A DNA stretch of 64,000 nucleotides, taken from the NCBI RefSeq assembly GCF_002149925.1, contig NZ_MSLT01000023.1:372001-436000 (forward strand). Direction: 5' to 3'. The position numbers and the translations under genes are program-made. The DNA is from Thioflexithrix psekupsensis (lineage in GTDB: Bacteria > Pseudomonadota > Gammaproteobacteria > Beggiatoales > Beggiatoaceae). Under the pieces are notes generated by a model that was not told where the DNA came from, did no database searches, and saw only the letters and a list, made by a program, of their open reading frames with translations. The first letter of the stretch is position 1. Every line of letters begins with the position of its first letter. Shown here piece after piece: positions 39,779 through 48,534 of the stretch.

Positions 39779-41517
39779 ATGCCACAAATTAGTCAAGCGA
39801 TATTATTAAAAGAACAAATGCGTATGGCGATTGAAGGCTATATTCCTTCTGCACTTTCTACTTTTGCGACAAGTTTATTGCTTTATTTTTTTTAAGTGAT
39901 GCCTTAGAAACCTCTAAGTTTTACATTAATATATGGTTATTAATGCAAAGCCTACTTTGTGTTATTTGGTTCATTTTATACATTCGCTATCATCATAATT
40001 ATGCGTCTATTGCTGAGAAATGGTTATGGATTGAAATTTTACTTAATGCCTTATCGGGTTTGGGATGGGGCTTATGTTGGGTATTGTTTATTAACCCTGA
40101 CAGTTTAGGTTCTGTCATTTTGCTTAATGCGATGATTTCAGGAGTATTAACGGCTTATGCCATTGCCACACCCCTGCACAAATTGGCGACAGCAACTTGC
40201 ATGTCTTTTTGCATATTTCCTATTGTTATTAAATCGTTATTTTTTATGACTAACCCTGTTTTTTATTGGTTAGGTATGGCTTCTTTATTACTGCTTATTT
40301 TTGCTTATATGTTTAGCCTTAAATTGCATGATTTATATTTAAAAATGTTATTACAGGTAGAAGAAAATATTGGATTGGTTAATGAATTGCAAAAAGAAAA
40401 ACAACAGCTTGAACAATTAAATATAGAAAAAACCCGTTTTCTTGCGGCTGCGAGTCATGATTTACGTCAACCGATTCAAGCCATGAAATTATTTATTGAT
40501 ATTTTAGCTTCATTATTAACCCAAACTCCGCAAAAAGAAATTTTAAGCAAAATTGAAGAATCCAGTCAAAGTTTATCGGGTTTGCTTGAACCATTGCTTG
40601 ATATTTCTCGCCTTGATTCTGGCACGATTAAACCGCAACCACAATGGATTTATATTGATGATTTGTTTTATCATATTGAGCAACAATACAATGGTTTTGC
40701 GGCTAAAAATCAAATTACTTTACGTTGTGTAAGTACATCGCAACAGGCTTTTATTGATTCGGCGCAGTTAGAACGAATTTTAAGTAATTTGGTGGACAAT
40801 GCAATTAAGCACATGAAACGAAAGGGAAAAATTGTATTGGGTTTGCGCAAACAAAAACACGGTTTTAGGATTGAAGTTTGGGATAATGGGCAAGGTGTTC
40901 CTGAAGCGGAACACGAAAAAATTTTTTATGAATTTTATCAAGTGGATAATCCTGAGCGTAATCGTAATAAAGGAATTGGCTTGGGTTTGTCAATTGTCAA
41001 GCGTTTAACTAAATTAATGGGAGGTCAATTGACTTTTCGTTCTGTTTTAGGAAAAGGATGTTATTTTAGTTTATATTTTCCTTTAATAGAAGGGGAAAAG
41101 ACGATTGTGCAAGAGACCAAAATTATTCCTTTATTAGATGAAACAATAGCATTACCACAAGCAAATGTTTTAATTATTGAAGATGATAATCATGTCATTG
41201 AAGCACTCATAAGATTATTGGAACATTGGGGATTAAATACTCGTCATGCTTATAATGCAGAAACCGCTTTATCTACTTTAGATACATTTTCACCTGATTT
41301 AATTTTAACGGATTATCAATTACAACAAGGAGAAACAGGATTAGCTATTATTAAATTAGTGGAACACCATTTAAATCGCCCAATTCCTAGTTTAATTATT
41401 ACAGGCAATACCTCAGAAGATACCGTTAAATTTTTGCAAACATTACCCATTCCCGTTTTTTATAAACCCATTGCCGCAGGGAAGTTAAAACTGGCATTAT
41501 ATCAATTATTGAAATAA
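39779..41517 (+). CDS. Hybrid sensor histidine kinase, frameshifted in a T8 tract
   Basis: The natural start appears to be ATG 39779 (MPQISQAILLKEQMRMAIEG), 12 bases after the regulator stop, but this frame hits TAA at 39893 inside a run of eight T (39886-39893). With one more T the frame continues as LSDALETSKFYINIWLL into the intact 524-residue frame from ATG 39943. The protein has about five to six membrane helices, a dimerisation/phospho-acceptor domain (AAASHDLRQPIQAMK; His at 40456), an ATPase domain (NLVDNAIKHMKRKG, WDNGQGVPE, GIGLGLSIVKRL) and a C-terminal receiver (IIEDDNHV; Asp at 41311 in DLILTDYQLQ). The break falls in the first helix. It may be a sequencing error, a mutation, or phase variation by T-tract slippage. 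Confidence 0.85.
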
Positions 41518-41571
41518 TAGATTAGTTCTTTATGATTTTACCCATTTCTACATTTAATAGAGCGCAAAAAA

Positions 41572-43353
41572 ATGAAATTTCCTTATGGTATTAGTGATTT
41601 TAAAAAAATCATTGAGCAAAATCTTTTTTACGTTGATCGCACAGATCGCATTCCGTTATTAGAAGAAGCGGGTTATCAACTGCTCTTTCTCCGCCCACGC
41701 CGTTTTGGTAAAAGTTTATTGCTGAATATGTTATCGAATTATTACGATGTGGCTAATGCAGACGAATTTGAAACTTTATTTGGCCATTTAGCGATTGGGA
41801 AAAATCCTACTGAGAAACATAATCAATATTTGGTAATGACTTGGGATTTTTCCAAAGTGGATGCGCGAGGGACAATTGAAGAGATACAGGGTCGTTTGTA
41901 TGATCATGTAAATAACAGTATTAAGGCATCTGCTGAAAAATATCAACTTGATGTCGTTATTAATAGGGGCAATGCCGTATCGTCTTTTGATGATTTTCTC
42001 CGAGCAAGCTGCGCTAAAAATCACAAACTTTATCTTTTTATAGACGAATACGATAATTTCGCCAATGAAGTCATGGCTTCAAAAGTCCACAATAATGATC
42101 GTTATGCGGATTTAGTTTATGGCGAAGGCATTTTAAAATCATTATTTAAAAATGTAAAAGCCGCGGCGGCAGGTAATGGATTAGATCGGGTTTTTATTAC
42201 GGGCGTTTCGCCTGTGATTATGGCGGATATTAGCAGTGGTTATAATGTTGCTACTAATATTTATCGTTATCCGCGTTTTAATGATTTGTGTGGTTTTAAT
42301 GAAGCTGAAATTAAACAAGCATTACATCAAGTGGCTAATGAATGTCAGCAGAATGGAGAATTAGTGGATATTGAGGCCGCGATGAAAACCATGCGCCAAT
42401 TTTATAATGGTTATTGCTTTAATCAGCATGATTTGACCTCAGTTTATAATCCTACTTTAGCCCTTTATTTTTTGAAAAGTCTTCAGGAAGAATACCGCTA
42501 TCCTGACGATTTATTAGACCATAATTTAGGCATGGATCGAGACCGTATTAATTATATCGCGCAATTGCCGAATGGCCCTGCATTAATTCAGCGAATTTGT
42601 GATGACAGTCAACAGGTTATTGTGCCGAAATTGCATGATCGCTTTGGGGTCAAAGATATGCTTGAGCAAGAGCAAGAAGAAGAAGCACTGGCTTCATTGT
42701 TATATTATCTTGGCGTTTTAACACAAGATAAAGTTGTCGCGCTTGGCAAGCTCCAATTACGCATTCCTAATTTAGTGATTCGCAGTTTATATGTGGAGAA
42801 ATTACGCAAATTATTATTACCCGATGTGCAACTCAGTGATTTTAGTCAAGCAAAAGAACAATTCTTTATTACAGGCGATTTACAACCCTTATGCGAGTTT
42901 ATTCAAGAACGACTGAATATTTTTAGTAATCGGGATTATCGCTGGGTGAATGAATTTGCGATTAAAACGGCGTTTATGATGTTATTGTTTGATGATCGTC
43001 TTTACATTGTCGATTCTGAACCCGAATTAAAACGACAATATGCGGATTTTACTTTAATTGCACGGCCTGATATGCGTAAATATGAGATGCTAGATCATTT
43101 AATGGAGTTTAAATTTGTGAAATTAAGTGATGTGAATTTGAGCGGGAAAGAAGTGCAACATTTATCGGAGAAAGCATTGCAAGAATTACCGCAAGTGCAA
43201 GCCGCATTCACCGCCGCATTTGCGCAATTAGAAACCTATCAACCGATTTTATTTGATCGTTATGGAGAAGATATATTGCGCTTGCAAACCACGGCGGTGG
43301 TGGCGGTTGAATTTGAGCGGTTGGTGTGGTGGAAAGAAAAATGGCAAAATTAA
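41572..43353 (+). CDS. AAA-ATPase-like / PD-(D/E)XK nuclease protein, copy 3
   Basis: A 593-residue paralogue starting MKFPYGISDFKKIIEQNLFYVDRT, with Walker A RPRRFGKSLL and Walker B FIDEYDNF. It shares the 100-150 block with copy 2 and the C-terminal third (EQEEEALASLLYYLG, SDFSQAKEQFFITGD) with copy 1. The central part (ATNIYRYPRFNDLCGFNEAEIKQAL) is its own. It is preceded by AGAGCGCAAAA as in the other copies. It lies 54 bases after the histidine kinase gene and may be read from the same promoter. Confidence 0.85.
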   Translation: MKFPYGISDFKKIIEQNLFYVDRTDRIPLLEEAGYQLLFLRPRRFGKSLLLNMLSNYYDVANADEFETLFGHLAIGKNPTEKHNQYLVMTWDFSKVDARGTIEEIQGRLYDHVNNSIKASAEKYQLDVVINRGNAVSSFDDFLRASCAKNHKLYLFIDEYDNFANEVMASKVHNNDRYADLVYGEGILKSLFKNVKAAAAGNGLDRVFITGVSPVIMADISSGYNVATNIYRYPRFNDLCGFNEAEIKQALHQVANECQQNGELVDIEAAMKTMRQFYNGYCFNQHDLTSVYNPTLALYFLKSLQEEYRYPDDLLDHNLGMDRDRINYIAQLPNGPALIQRICDDSQQVIVPKLHDRFGVKDMLEQEQEEEALASLLYYLGVLTQDKVVALGKLQLRIPNLVIRSLYVEKLRKLLLPDVQLSDFSQAKEQFFITGDLQPLCEFIQERLNIFSNRDYRWVNEFAIKTAFMMLLFDDRLYIVDSEPELKRQYADFTLIARPDMRKYEMLDHLMEFKFVKLSDVNLSGKEVQHLSEKALQELPQVQAAFTAAFAQLETYQPILFDRYGEDILRLQTTAVVAVEFERLVWWKEKWQN

Positions 43354-43417
43354 TTCTACAGGTCTAAAAATAATAACCCACTAAGTTAGACAGTGTCGTC
43401 ACAAGATTTGTAACCAA

Positions 43418-43556
43418 ATCAAGCCAGTATGTATGAATCGACTGTCGAATAGAAGGAGCATTATCCATCGCAAAAAACATGAAGAAAATGGGGTTGCCTG
43501 TGCAACTTATTGTCGAAGCCACTAACTTGTCTGCGGCTGAAATAGAGACTTTATAA
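43418..43556 (+). pseudogene. Remnant of an Rpn-family gene (3' end only)
   Basis: Bases 43418-43556 match the last part of the tandem Rpn genes that follow (ATCAAGCCAGTATGTATGAATCG, then AAGGAGCATTATCCATCGC to the stop) but lack the middle of the linker and everything upstream. The 24 bases after the stop are the same spacer found between the intact copies. It is therefore a truncated fourth member of the array. The preceding 64 bases (43354-43417) hold nothing recognised. Confidence 0.85.
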
Positions 43557-43581
43557 TCACTTATTACACGGAAAAATCACG

Positions 43582-44436
43582 ATGACACGCAAACTCATCA
43601 GCTTTGACTGGGCAATTAAAAAAATTCTGCGCAGCAAGGCTAATTTTGGGATTTTGGAAGGGTTTTTATCTGAATTATTATTTACTGATATTCAGATTCT
43701 TGAAATATTGGAAAGTGAGGCCAATCAAGACACGGAAGATAATAAATTTAATCGCGTTGATATTAAAGTCAAAGACCGCGATGAGAAAATTTATATCGTA
43801 GAAGTGCAATTTTCGCGTGAATTAGATTATTTGCAGCGAATTCTTTATGCCAGTTCTAAAGTAATCACTGAGCATTTGCCTAAAGGTGCGCCTTATTCTG
43901 AAGTGAGTAAAGTCATTTCGGTGAATATTTTGCATTTTGATTTAGGTAAAGGCGATGATTATATTTATCATGGCACGACGCGCTTTATTGGTTTGCATAA
44001 TCAAACCGAATTAGAATTGAGTGCAGAACAACAGCAGTTATATTCTGCGCAAAAAATTGCGGATTTATATCCTGAATATTATTTAATTGAACTGCGTAAT
44101 TTTAATAATGTGGCAAAAGATACTTTAGATGAGTGGATTTATTTTCTTAAAAATGAGCAGATTGAAGATAATTTTACCGCTAAAGGTTTAAAAGAAGCGA
44201 AAGAAACTTTAGACGTGTTAAAAATGAATCCACAAGAACGCTTGGCTTATGAACGTCATCAGGAAGCCCTGCATTATCAAGCCAGTATGTATGAATCGAC
44301 TTATGTATTGGGGAAATTAGAAGGTCGAATGGAAGAGGCATTATCCATCGCAAAAAACATGAAGAAAATGGGATTGCCTGTGCAGCTTATTGTCGAAGCC
44401 ACTAACTTGTCTGCGGCTGAAATAGAGACTTTATAA
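43582..44436 (+). CDS. Rpn-family recombination-promoting nuclease, tandem copy 1
   Basis: 284 residues. The PD-(D/E)XK core is visible as Asp in KFNRVDIKVKDRD and Glu-Val-Gln in KIYIVEVQFSREL, typical of Rpn proteins (DNA endonucleases of transposase_31/PDDEXK_2 type). The C-terminal third has a helical region, a short Glu-Gly-Arg linker (LEGRMEEA) and a terminal helix pair (LSIAKNMKKMGLPVQLIVEATNLSAAEI). E. coli Rpn proteins promote recombination in vivo and have been linked to phage defence. It is the first of three nearly identical tandem genes separated by 25-base spacers. Confidence 0.85.
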   Translation: MTRKLISFDWAIKKILRSKANFGILEGFLSELLFTDIQILEILESEANQDTEDNKFNRVDIKVKDRDEKIYIVEVQFSRELDYLQRILYASSKVITEHLPKGAPYSEVSKVISVNILHFDLGKGDDYIYHGTTRFIGLHNQTELELSAEQQQLYSAQKIADLYPEYYLIELRNFNNVAKDTLDEWIYFLKNEQIEDNFTAKGLKEAKETLDVLKMNPQERLAYERHQEALHYQASMYESTYVLGKLEGRMEEALSIAKNMKKMGLPVQLIVEATNLSAAEIETL

Positions 44437-44461
44437 TCACTTATTACACGGAAAAATCACG

Positions 44462-45352
44462 ATGACACGCAAACTCATCAGCTTTGACTGGGCAATTAAA
44501 AAAATTCTGCGCAGCAAGGCTAATTTTGGGATTTTGGAAGGGTTTTTATCCGAATTATTATTTACTGATATTCAGATTCTTGAAGTGTTAGAAAGTGAGG
44601 CCAATCAAGACACAGAAGATAATAAATTTAATCGCGTCGATATTAAGGTCAAAGACCGCGATGAGAAAATTTATATTGTAGAAGTGCAATTTTCGCGTGA
44701 ATTAAATTATTTGCAGCGAATTCTTTATGCCAGTTCTAAAGTAATCATTGAGCATTTGCCTAAAGGTGTGCCTTATTCTGAGGTGAGTAAAGTCATTTCG
44801 GTGAATATTTTGCATTTTGATTTAGGTAAAGGCGATGATTATATTTATCATGGCACGACGCGCTTTATTGGTTTGCATAATCAAACTGAATTAGAATTGA
44901 GTGCCGAACAACAGCAATTATATTCTGCGCAAAAAATTGCGGATTTATATCCTGAATATTATTTAATTGAACTGCGTAATTTTAATAATGTGGCAAAAGA
45001 TACTTTAGATGAATGGATTTATTTTCTTAAAAATGAGCAGATTGAAGATAATTTTACCGCTAAAGGTTTAAAAGAAGCTAAAGAAACTTTAGACGTGTTA
45101 AAAATGAATCCACAAGAACGCTTGGCTTATGAACGTCATCAGGAAGCCTTGCATTATCAAGCCAGTATGTATGAATCGACTTATGTATTGGGGAAATTAG
45201 AAGGTCGTGTGGAAGGTTTAGTGGAGGGACGGGCAGAAGGTCGAATAGAAGGAGCATTATCCATCGCAAAAAACATGAAGAAAATGGGATTGCCTGTGCA
45301 ACTTATTGTCGAAGCCACTAACTTGTCTGCGGCTGAAATAGAGACTTTATAA
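44462..45352 (+). CDS. Rpn-family recombination-promoting nuclease, tandem copy 2
   Basis: 296 residues, nearly identical to copy 1. It has a longer Glu-Gly-Arg linker (LEGRVEGLVEGRAEGRIEG), so this copy is 12 residues longer, and point differences such as VLESEAN for ILESEAN and NYLQR for DYLQR. Nuclease residues are unchanged. Linker length variation by in-frame repeats is a feature of Rpn families and may tune oligomerisation. Same 5' spacer and start context as its neighbours. Confidence 0.85.
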   Translation: MTRKLISFDWAIKKILRSKANFGILEGFLSELLFTDIQILEVLESEANQDTEDNKFNRVDIKVKDRDEKIYIVEVQFSRELNYLQRILYASSKVIIEHLPKGVPYSEVSKVISVNILHFDLGKGDDYIYHGTTRFIGLHNQTELELSAEQQQLYSAQKIADLYPEYYLIELRNFNNVAKDTLDEWIYFLKNEQIEDNFTAKGLKEAKETLDVLKMNPQERLAYERHQEALHYQASMYESTYVLGKLEGRVEGLVEGRAEGRIEGALSIAKNMKKMGLPVQLIVEATNLSAAEIETL

Positions 45353-45377
45353 TCACTTATTACACGGAAAAATCACG

Positions 45378-46244
45378 ATGACACGCAAACTCATCAGCTT
45401 TGACTGGGCAATTAAAAAAATTCTGCGCAGCAAGGCTAATTTTGGGATTTTGGAAGGGTTTTTATCTGAATTATTATTTACTGATATTCAGATTCTTGAA
45501 GTGTTAGAAAGTGAGGCCAATCAAGACACAGAAGATAATAAATTTAATCGCGTCGATATTAAGGTCAAAGACCGCGATGAGAAAATTTATATTGTAGAAG
45601 TGCAATTTTCGCGTGAATTAGATTATTTGCAGCGAATTCTTTATGCCAGTTCTAAAGTAATCACTGAGCATTTGCCTAAAGGTGCGCCTTATTCTGAGGT
45701 GAGTAAAGTCATTTCGGTGAATATTTTGCATTTTGATTTAGGTAAAGGCGATGATTATATTTATCATGGCACGACGCGCTTTATTGGTTTGCATAATCAA
45801 ACTGAGTTAGAATTGAGTGCCGAACAACAGCAGTTATATTCTGCGCAAAAAATTGCGGATTTATATCCTGAATATTATTTAATTGAACTGCGTAATTTTA
45901 ATAATGTGGCAAAAGATACTTTAGATGAATGGATTTATTTTCTTAAAAATGAGCAGATTGAAGATAATTTTACTGCTAAAGGTTTAAAAGAAGCTAAAGA
46001 AACTTTAGACGTGTTAAAAATGAATCCTCAAGAACGCTTGGCTTATGAACGCCATCAAGAAGCCTTGCATTATCAAGCCAGTATGTATGAATCGACTTAT
46101 GTATTGGGGAAATTAGAAGGACGGGCAGAAGGTCGAATGGAAGAGGCATTATCCATCGCAAAAAACATGAAGAAAATGGGGTTGGCTGTGCAACTTATTG
46201 TCGAAGCCACTAACTTGTCTGCGGCTGAAATAGACGCTTTGTAA
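45378..46244 (+). CDS. Rpn-family recombination-promoting nuclease, tandem copy 3
   Basis: 288 residues; core identical to copies 1 and 2 at the Asp and Glu-Val-Gln nuclease positions. The linker reads LEGRAEGRMEEA, intermediate in length, and the end is SAAEIDAL instead of SAAEIETL. The gene closes the array; the downstream spacer loses similarity after about 15 bases. Near identity of three 860-890-bp genes implies recent unequal crossing-over or gene conversion. Confidence 0.85.
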   Translation: MTRKLISFDWAIKKILRSKANFGILEGFLSELLFTDIQILEVLESEANQDTEDNKFNRVDIKVKDRDEKIYIVEVQFSRELDYLQRILYASSKVITEHLPKGAPYSEVSKVISVNILHFDLGKGDDYIYHGTTRFIGLHNQTELELSAEQQQLYSAQKIADLYPEYYLIELRNFNNVAKDTLDEWIYFLKNEQIEDNFTAKGLKEAKETLDVLKMNPQERLAYERHQEALHYQASMYESTYVLGKLEGRAEGRMEEALSIAKNMKKMGLAVQLIVEATNLSAAEIDAL

Positions 46245-46313
46245 TCACTTACACAGAAAAACCAACAAATTCAGACAACAACTTGAGAATGACTGACTCC
46301 CTGTTCCATTTGC

Positions 46314-46342
46314 TGTACAAGTTAAAATTTCAACGATATACT
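46314..46342 (+). promoter_or_regulatory. Promoter/operator of yefM-yoeB
   Basis: TGTACA (46314-46319) in the -35 position, a 17-base spacer and TATACT (46337-46342). TGTACA is also the core hexamer of the YefM operator described for E. coli yefM-yoeB, and a near match (GGTACA) lies at 46355-46360 next to the Shine-Dalgarno. Autorepression by binding over the -35 is the natural reading. Confidence 0.5.
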
Positions 46343-46372
46343 TGTCCTGTTAATGGTACATCTGGAGGTTTT

Positions 46373-46627
46373 ATGAGAATTGTATCTTTTACAGAAGCAA
46401 GAAATAGCTTAAAAGCCGTATTAGACGCAGCCGTTAATGATGCAGATACCGTAGTTATCACGCGCCGCGATGCTGAAGATGCCGTTGTGATGTCGTTGGA
46501 TTACTATAACAGCTTAATGGAAACGGTGCATTTGCTGCGTTCGCCCGCCAATGCAGATCATTTGAACCGTTCCATAGCCCAGTTTAAAGCCGGTAAAGTC
46601 AGCCAAAGAGATTTAATGGATGAGTAG
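46373..46627 (+). CDS. yefM: Antitoxin YefM (Phd/YefM family)
   Basis: An 84-residue antitoxin. The N-terminal DNA-binding and dimerisation fold is MRIVSFTEARNSLKAVLDAAV..TVVITRRDAEDAVVMSLDYYNSL, almost as in E. coli YefM. The C-terminal tail (SPANADHLNRSIAQFKAGK) is the toxin-wrapping part. ATG 46373 is chosen because GGAGG (46364-46368) precedes it and family homology starts there; an in-frame upstream codon would add 30 unrelated residues. The gene overlaps yoeB by 8 bases. It neutralises YoeB and represses the operon. Confidence 0.95.
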   Translation: MRIVSFTEARNSLKAVLDAAVNDADTVVITRRDAEDAVVMSLDYYNSLMETVHLLRSPANADHLNRSIAQFKAGKVSQRDLMDE

Positions 46628-46883
46628 TCGCTTACTCTCATGGACAGATGAGTCATGGAACGATTACTTGTATTGGCAGACACAAGACAGGAAAACGCTT
46701 AACCGTATCAATAAATTGATCCAGGATGTTAAGCGTTCTCCTTTTGAAGGCATCGGCAAACCGGAGGCATTAAAAGAAAATTTAGCCGGTTTTTGGTCGC
46801 GTCGCATTGATGACACAAACCGATTGGTGTATGCGGTCGAAGATAAGGCCATCACGATCATTTCATGTCGTTATCACTATTAA
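46620..46883 (+). CDS. yoeB: Toxin YoeB (ribosome-dependent mRNA endonuclease)
   Basis: An 87-residue RelE-fold toxin that cuts mRNA on the ribosome. All residues important in E. coli YoeB are present: Glu49 (GKPEALKENL), Arg68 (DDTNRLVYAV) and the C-terminal His86-Tyr87 (SCRYHY). The GFWSRRI motif is also conserved. It overlaps yefM by 8 bases, giving the usual coupled translation. The active-site set suggests a functional toxin. The pair sits between the Rpn array and the transhydrogenase operon. Confidence 0.96.
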   Translation: MSSRLLSWTDESWNDYLYWQTQDRKTLNRINKLIQDVKRSPFEGIGKPEALKENLAGFWSRRIDDTNRLVYAVEDKAITIISCRYHY

Positions 46884-47101
46884 ATCAAGCACTTATCGCA
46901 TACCCAGCGGACAACGCATTCACGCATTTAAACGTGACTTGGAATGTGTGTTATTTTTGCCTTCCCAAGCGATCACACCTTTTCTATTGTATTTTAAGAG
47001 CGCATTTATGCGTGCATTTTGTATCATCTATGCCACTGTTCGCCAATATCTGCTACATTTCTCACTCAACCTAATAAACCAAAACGAGGGACAGTATCAC
47101 T

Positions 47102-48244
47102 ATGCCTATTTGTGTGGGGGTGACTAAAGAGCGTCTGCCGCAAGAACGCCGTGTGGCGTTGGTGCCGGAGATCGCTAAACGACTCAAATCATTCGGAGTC
47201 ACTATCGTCATGGAAACCGGTGCCGGCCAAACGGCAGGTTTCCTCGATCAACACTATCAAGAACAGTCCGTTAAAATTGTTGAAACCGCATCTGCTGTGT
47301 ATCAGCAGGCAAATTTGATTTTAACGGTCAATGCACCGTCTTCTGAACAAATCAATTTGATGACATCAGACACCGTGTTAATCGGTTTTATGTCGCCGCA
47401 CCGTGATCCTGATCGGATTCGCCTATTGCAAACCCGTTCGATCACCAGTTTTGCGATGGAACTGATTCCGCGGATTTCGCGGGCGCAATCGATGGATGCC
47501 TTGTCGTCGCAAGCGGCTGTGGCGGGTTATAAAGCGGTGATTATGGCCGCTGATTTGGCGATGGTGTTTTTCCCGATGTTGACCACTGCGGCCGGAACAA
47601 TTCGCCCAGCGAAAGCTCTGATTATCGGGGCAGGCGTAGCGGGATTACAAGCAATCGCTACGGCGCGGCGTTTGGGCGCAATGGTAGAAGGCTACGACGT
47701 GCGCGCCGCGACTAAGGAACAAGTCGAATCGCTAGGCGCGAAATTTATCGACATGCCTATCCGTGCCGAAGGCCAAGGCGGCTACGCCAGAGAATTAACC
47801 GCCGAAGAACGACAACAACAACAGGAAATTCTGGCTAAACACGTGGCCGCCGCGAATGTGGTGATCACGACGGCCGCCATTCCCGGCCGCCCTTCTCCCA
47901 AAATTATTACGCAAAACATGGTCGAACGCATGGCCAGCGGTTCAGTGATTGTGGATTTGGCGGCCGAAGGCGGCGGGAATTGTGAATTGAGTCAAGCAGG
48001 AAATACGATTCAACACCGCGGAGTCGTTATTCACGCGCCTTTAAATGTGCCAAGTCAAACGCCTTTGCACGCCAGTGAAATGTATTCGCGTAATTTGTTC
48101 AATTTGCTGTCTTTAATGCTGAATAAAACCGGTGAATTAACGCTGGATTGGTCAGATGAAGTGATCAACAGCAGTTGTCTTACCACGGCGGGGGAAATTA
48201 AGCACGCACCCACGCGCACTATGGTTGAAGGAGCGAAATCATGA
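47102..48244 (+). CDS. pntAA: NAD(P) transhydrogenase subunit alpha, part 1
   Basis: 380 residues: the soluble NAD(H)-binding domain I of proton-translocating transhydrogenase, which reduces NADP+ with NADH using the proton gradient. Family features are the alanine-dehydrogenase-like start (MPICVGVTKERLPQERRVALVPE), RISRAQSMDALSSQA, and the Rossmann motif ALIIGAGVAGLQAIATARRLGA. The alpha chain is split in two, as in Rhodospirillum and many proteobacteria. The stop overlaps the pntAB start as ATGA. The 218 bases upstream contain no gene. Confidence 0.95.
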   Translation: MPICVGVTKERLPQERRVALVPEIAKRLKSFGVTIVMETGAGQTAGFLDQHYQEQSVKIVETASAVYQQANLILTVNAPSSEQINLMTSDTVLIGFMSPHRDPDRIRLLQTRSITSFAMELIPRISRAQSMDALSSQAAVAGYKAVIMAADLAMVFFPMLTTAAGTIRPAKALIIGAGVAGLQAIATARRLGAMVEGYDVRAATKEQVESLGAKFIDMPIRAEGQGGYARELTAEERQQQQEILAKHVAAANVVITTAAIPGRPSPKIITQNMVERMASGSVIVDLAAEGGGNCELSQAGNTIQHRGVVIHAPLNVPSQTPLHASEMYSRNLFNLLSLMLNKTGELTLDWSDEVINSSCLTTAGEIKHAPTRTMVEGAKS

Positions 48245-48534
48245 TTGAGGGATTTACCGCACTGTATATTTTTATGTTAGCGGCTTTTACAGGTTACGAA
48301 GTGATTGCCAGAGTGCCTGTGATTTTACATACGCCACTGATGTCGGGTTCTAATTTCGTACACGGCATTGTCTTGGTGGGCGCGATGGTCGCACTCGGAC
48401 ATGCCCAAACAGGATTGGAACAAACTATTGGTTTTATCGCCGTTGTTTTTGCTGCGGGTAACGCTGTCGGCGGTTACGTGGTGACCGAGCGCATGTTGGA
48501 AATGTTCAAAAGCAGTCAAGGAGGTACGAAGTGA
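48241..48534 (+). CDS. pntAB: NAD(P) transhydrogenase subunit alpha, part 2
   Basis: 97 residues, mostly membrane: three to four hydrophobic helices (FTALYIFMLAAFTGYEVI, FVHGIVLVGAMVALGHA, TIGFIAVVFAAGNAVGGYVV). It corresponds to the membrane part of the alpha chain. The conserved MSGSNFVHGIVLVGAM segment is diagnostic. It overlaps pntAA by 4 bases and pntB by 4 bases (GTGA), so the three subunits are translationally coupled. Confidence 0.95.
   Translation: MIEGFTALYIFMLAAFTGYEVIARVPVILHTPLMSGSNFVHGIVLVGAMVALGHAQTGLEQTIGFIAVVFAAGNAVGGYVVTERMLEMFKSSQGGTK

Noticed and set aside
43354-43417. Small RNA gene between copy 3 of the ATPase and the Rpn remnant
   Set aside because: No stable hairpin with T-run or promoter pair was found; only the remnant downstream is supported.
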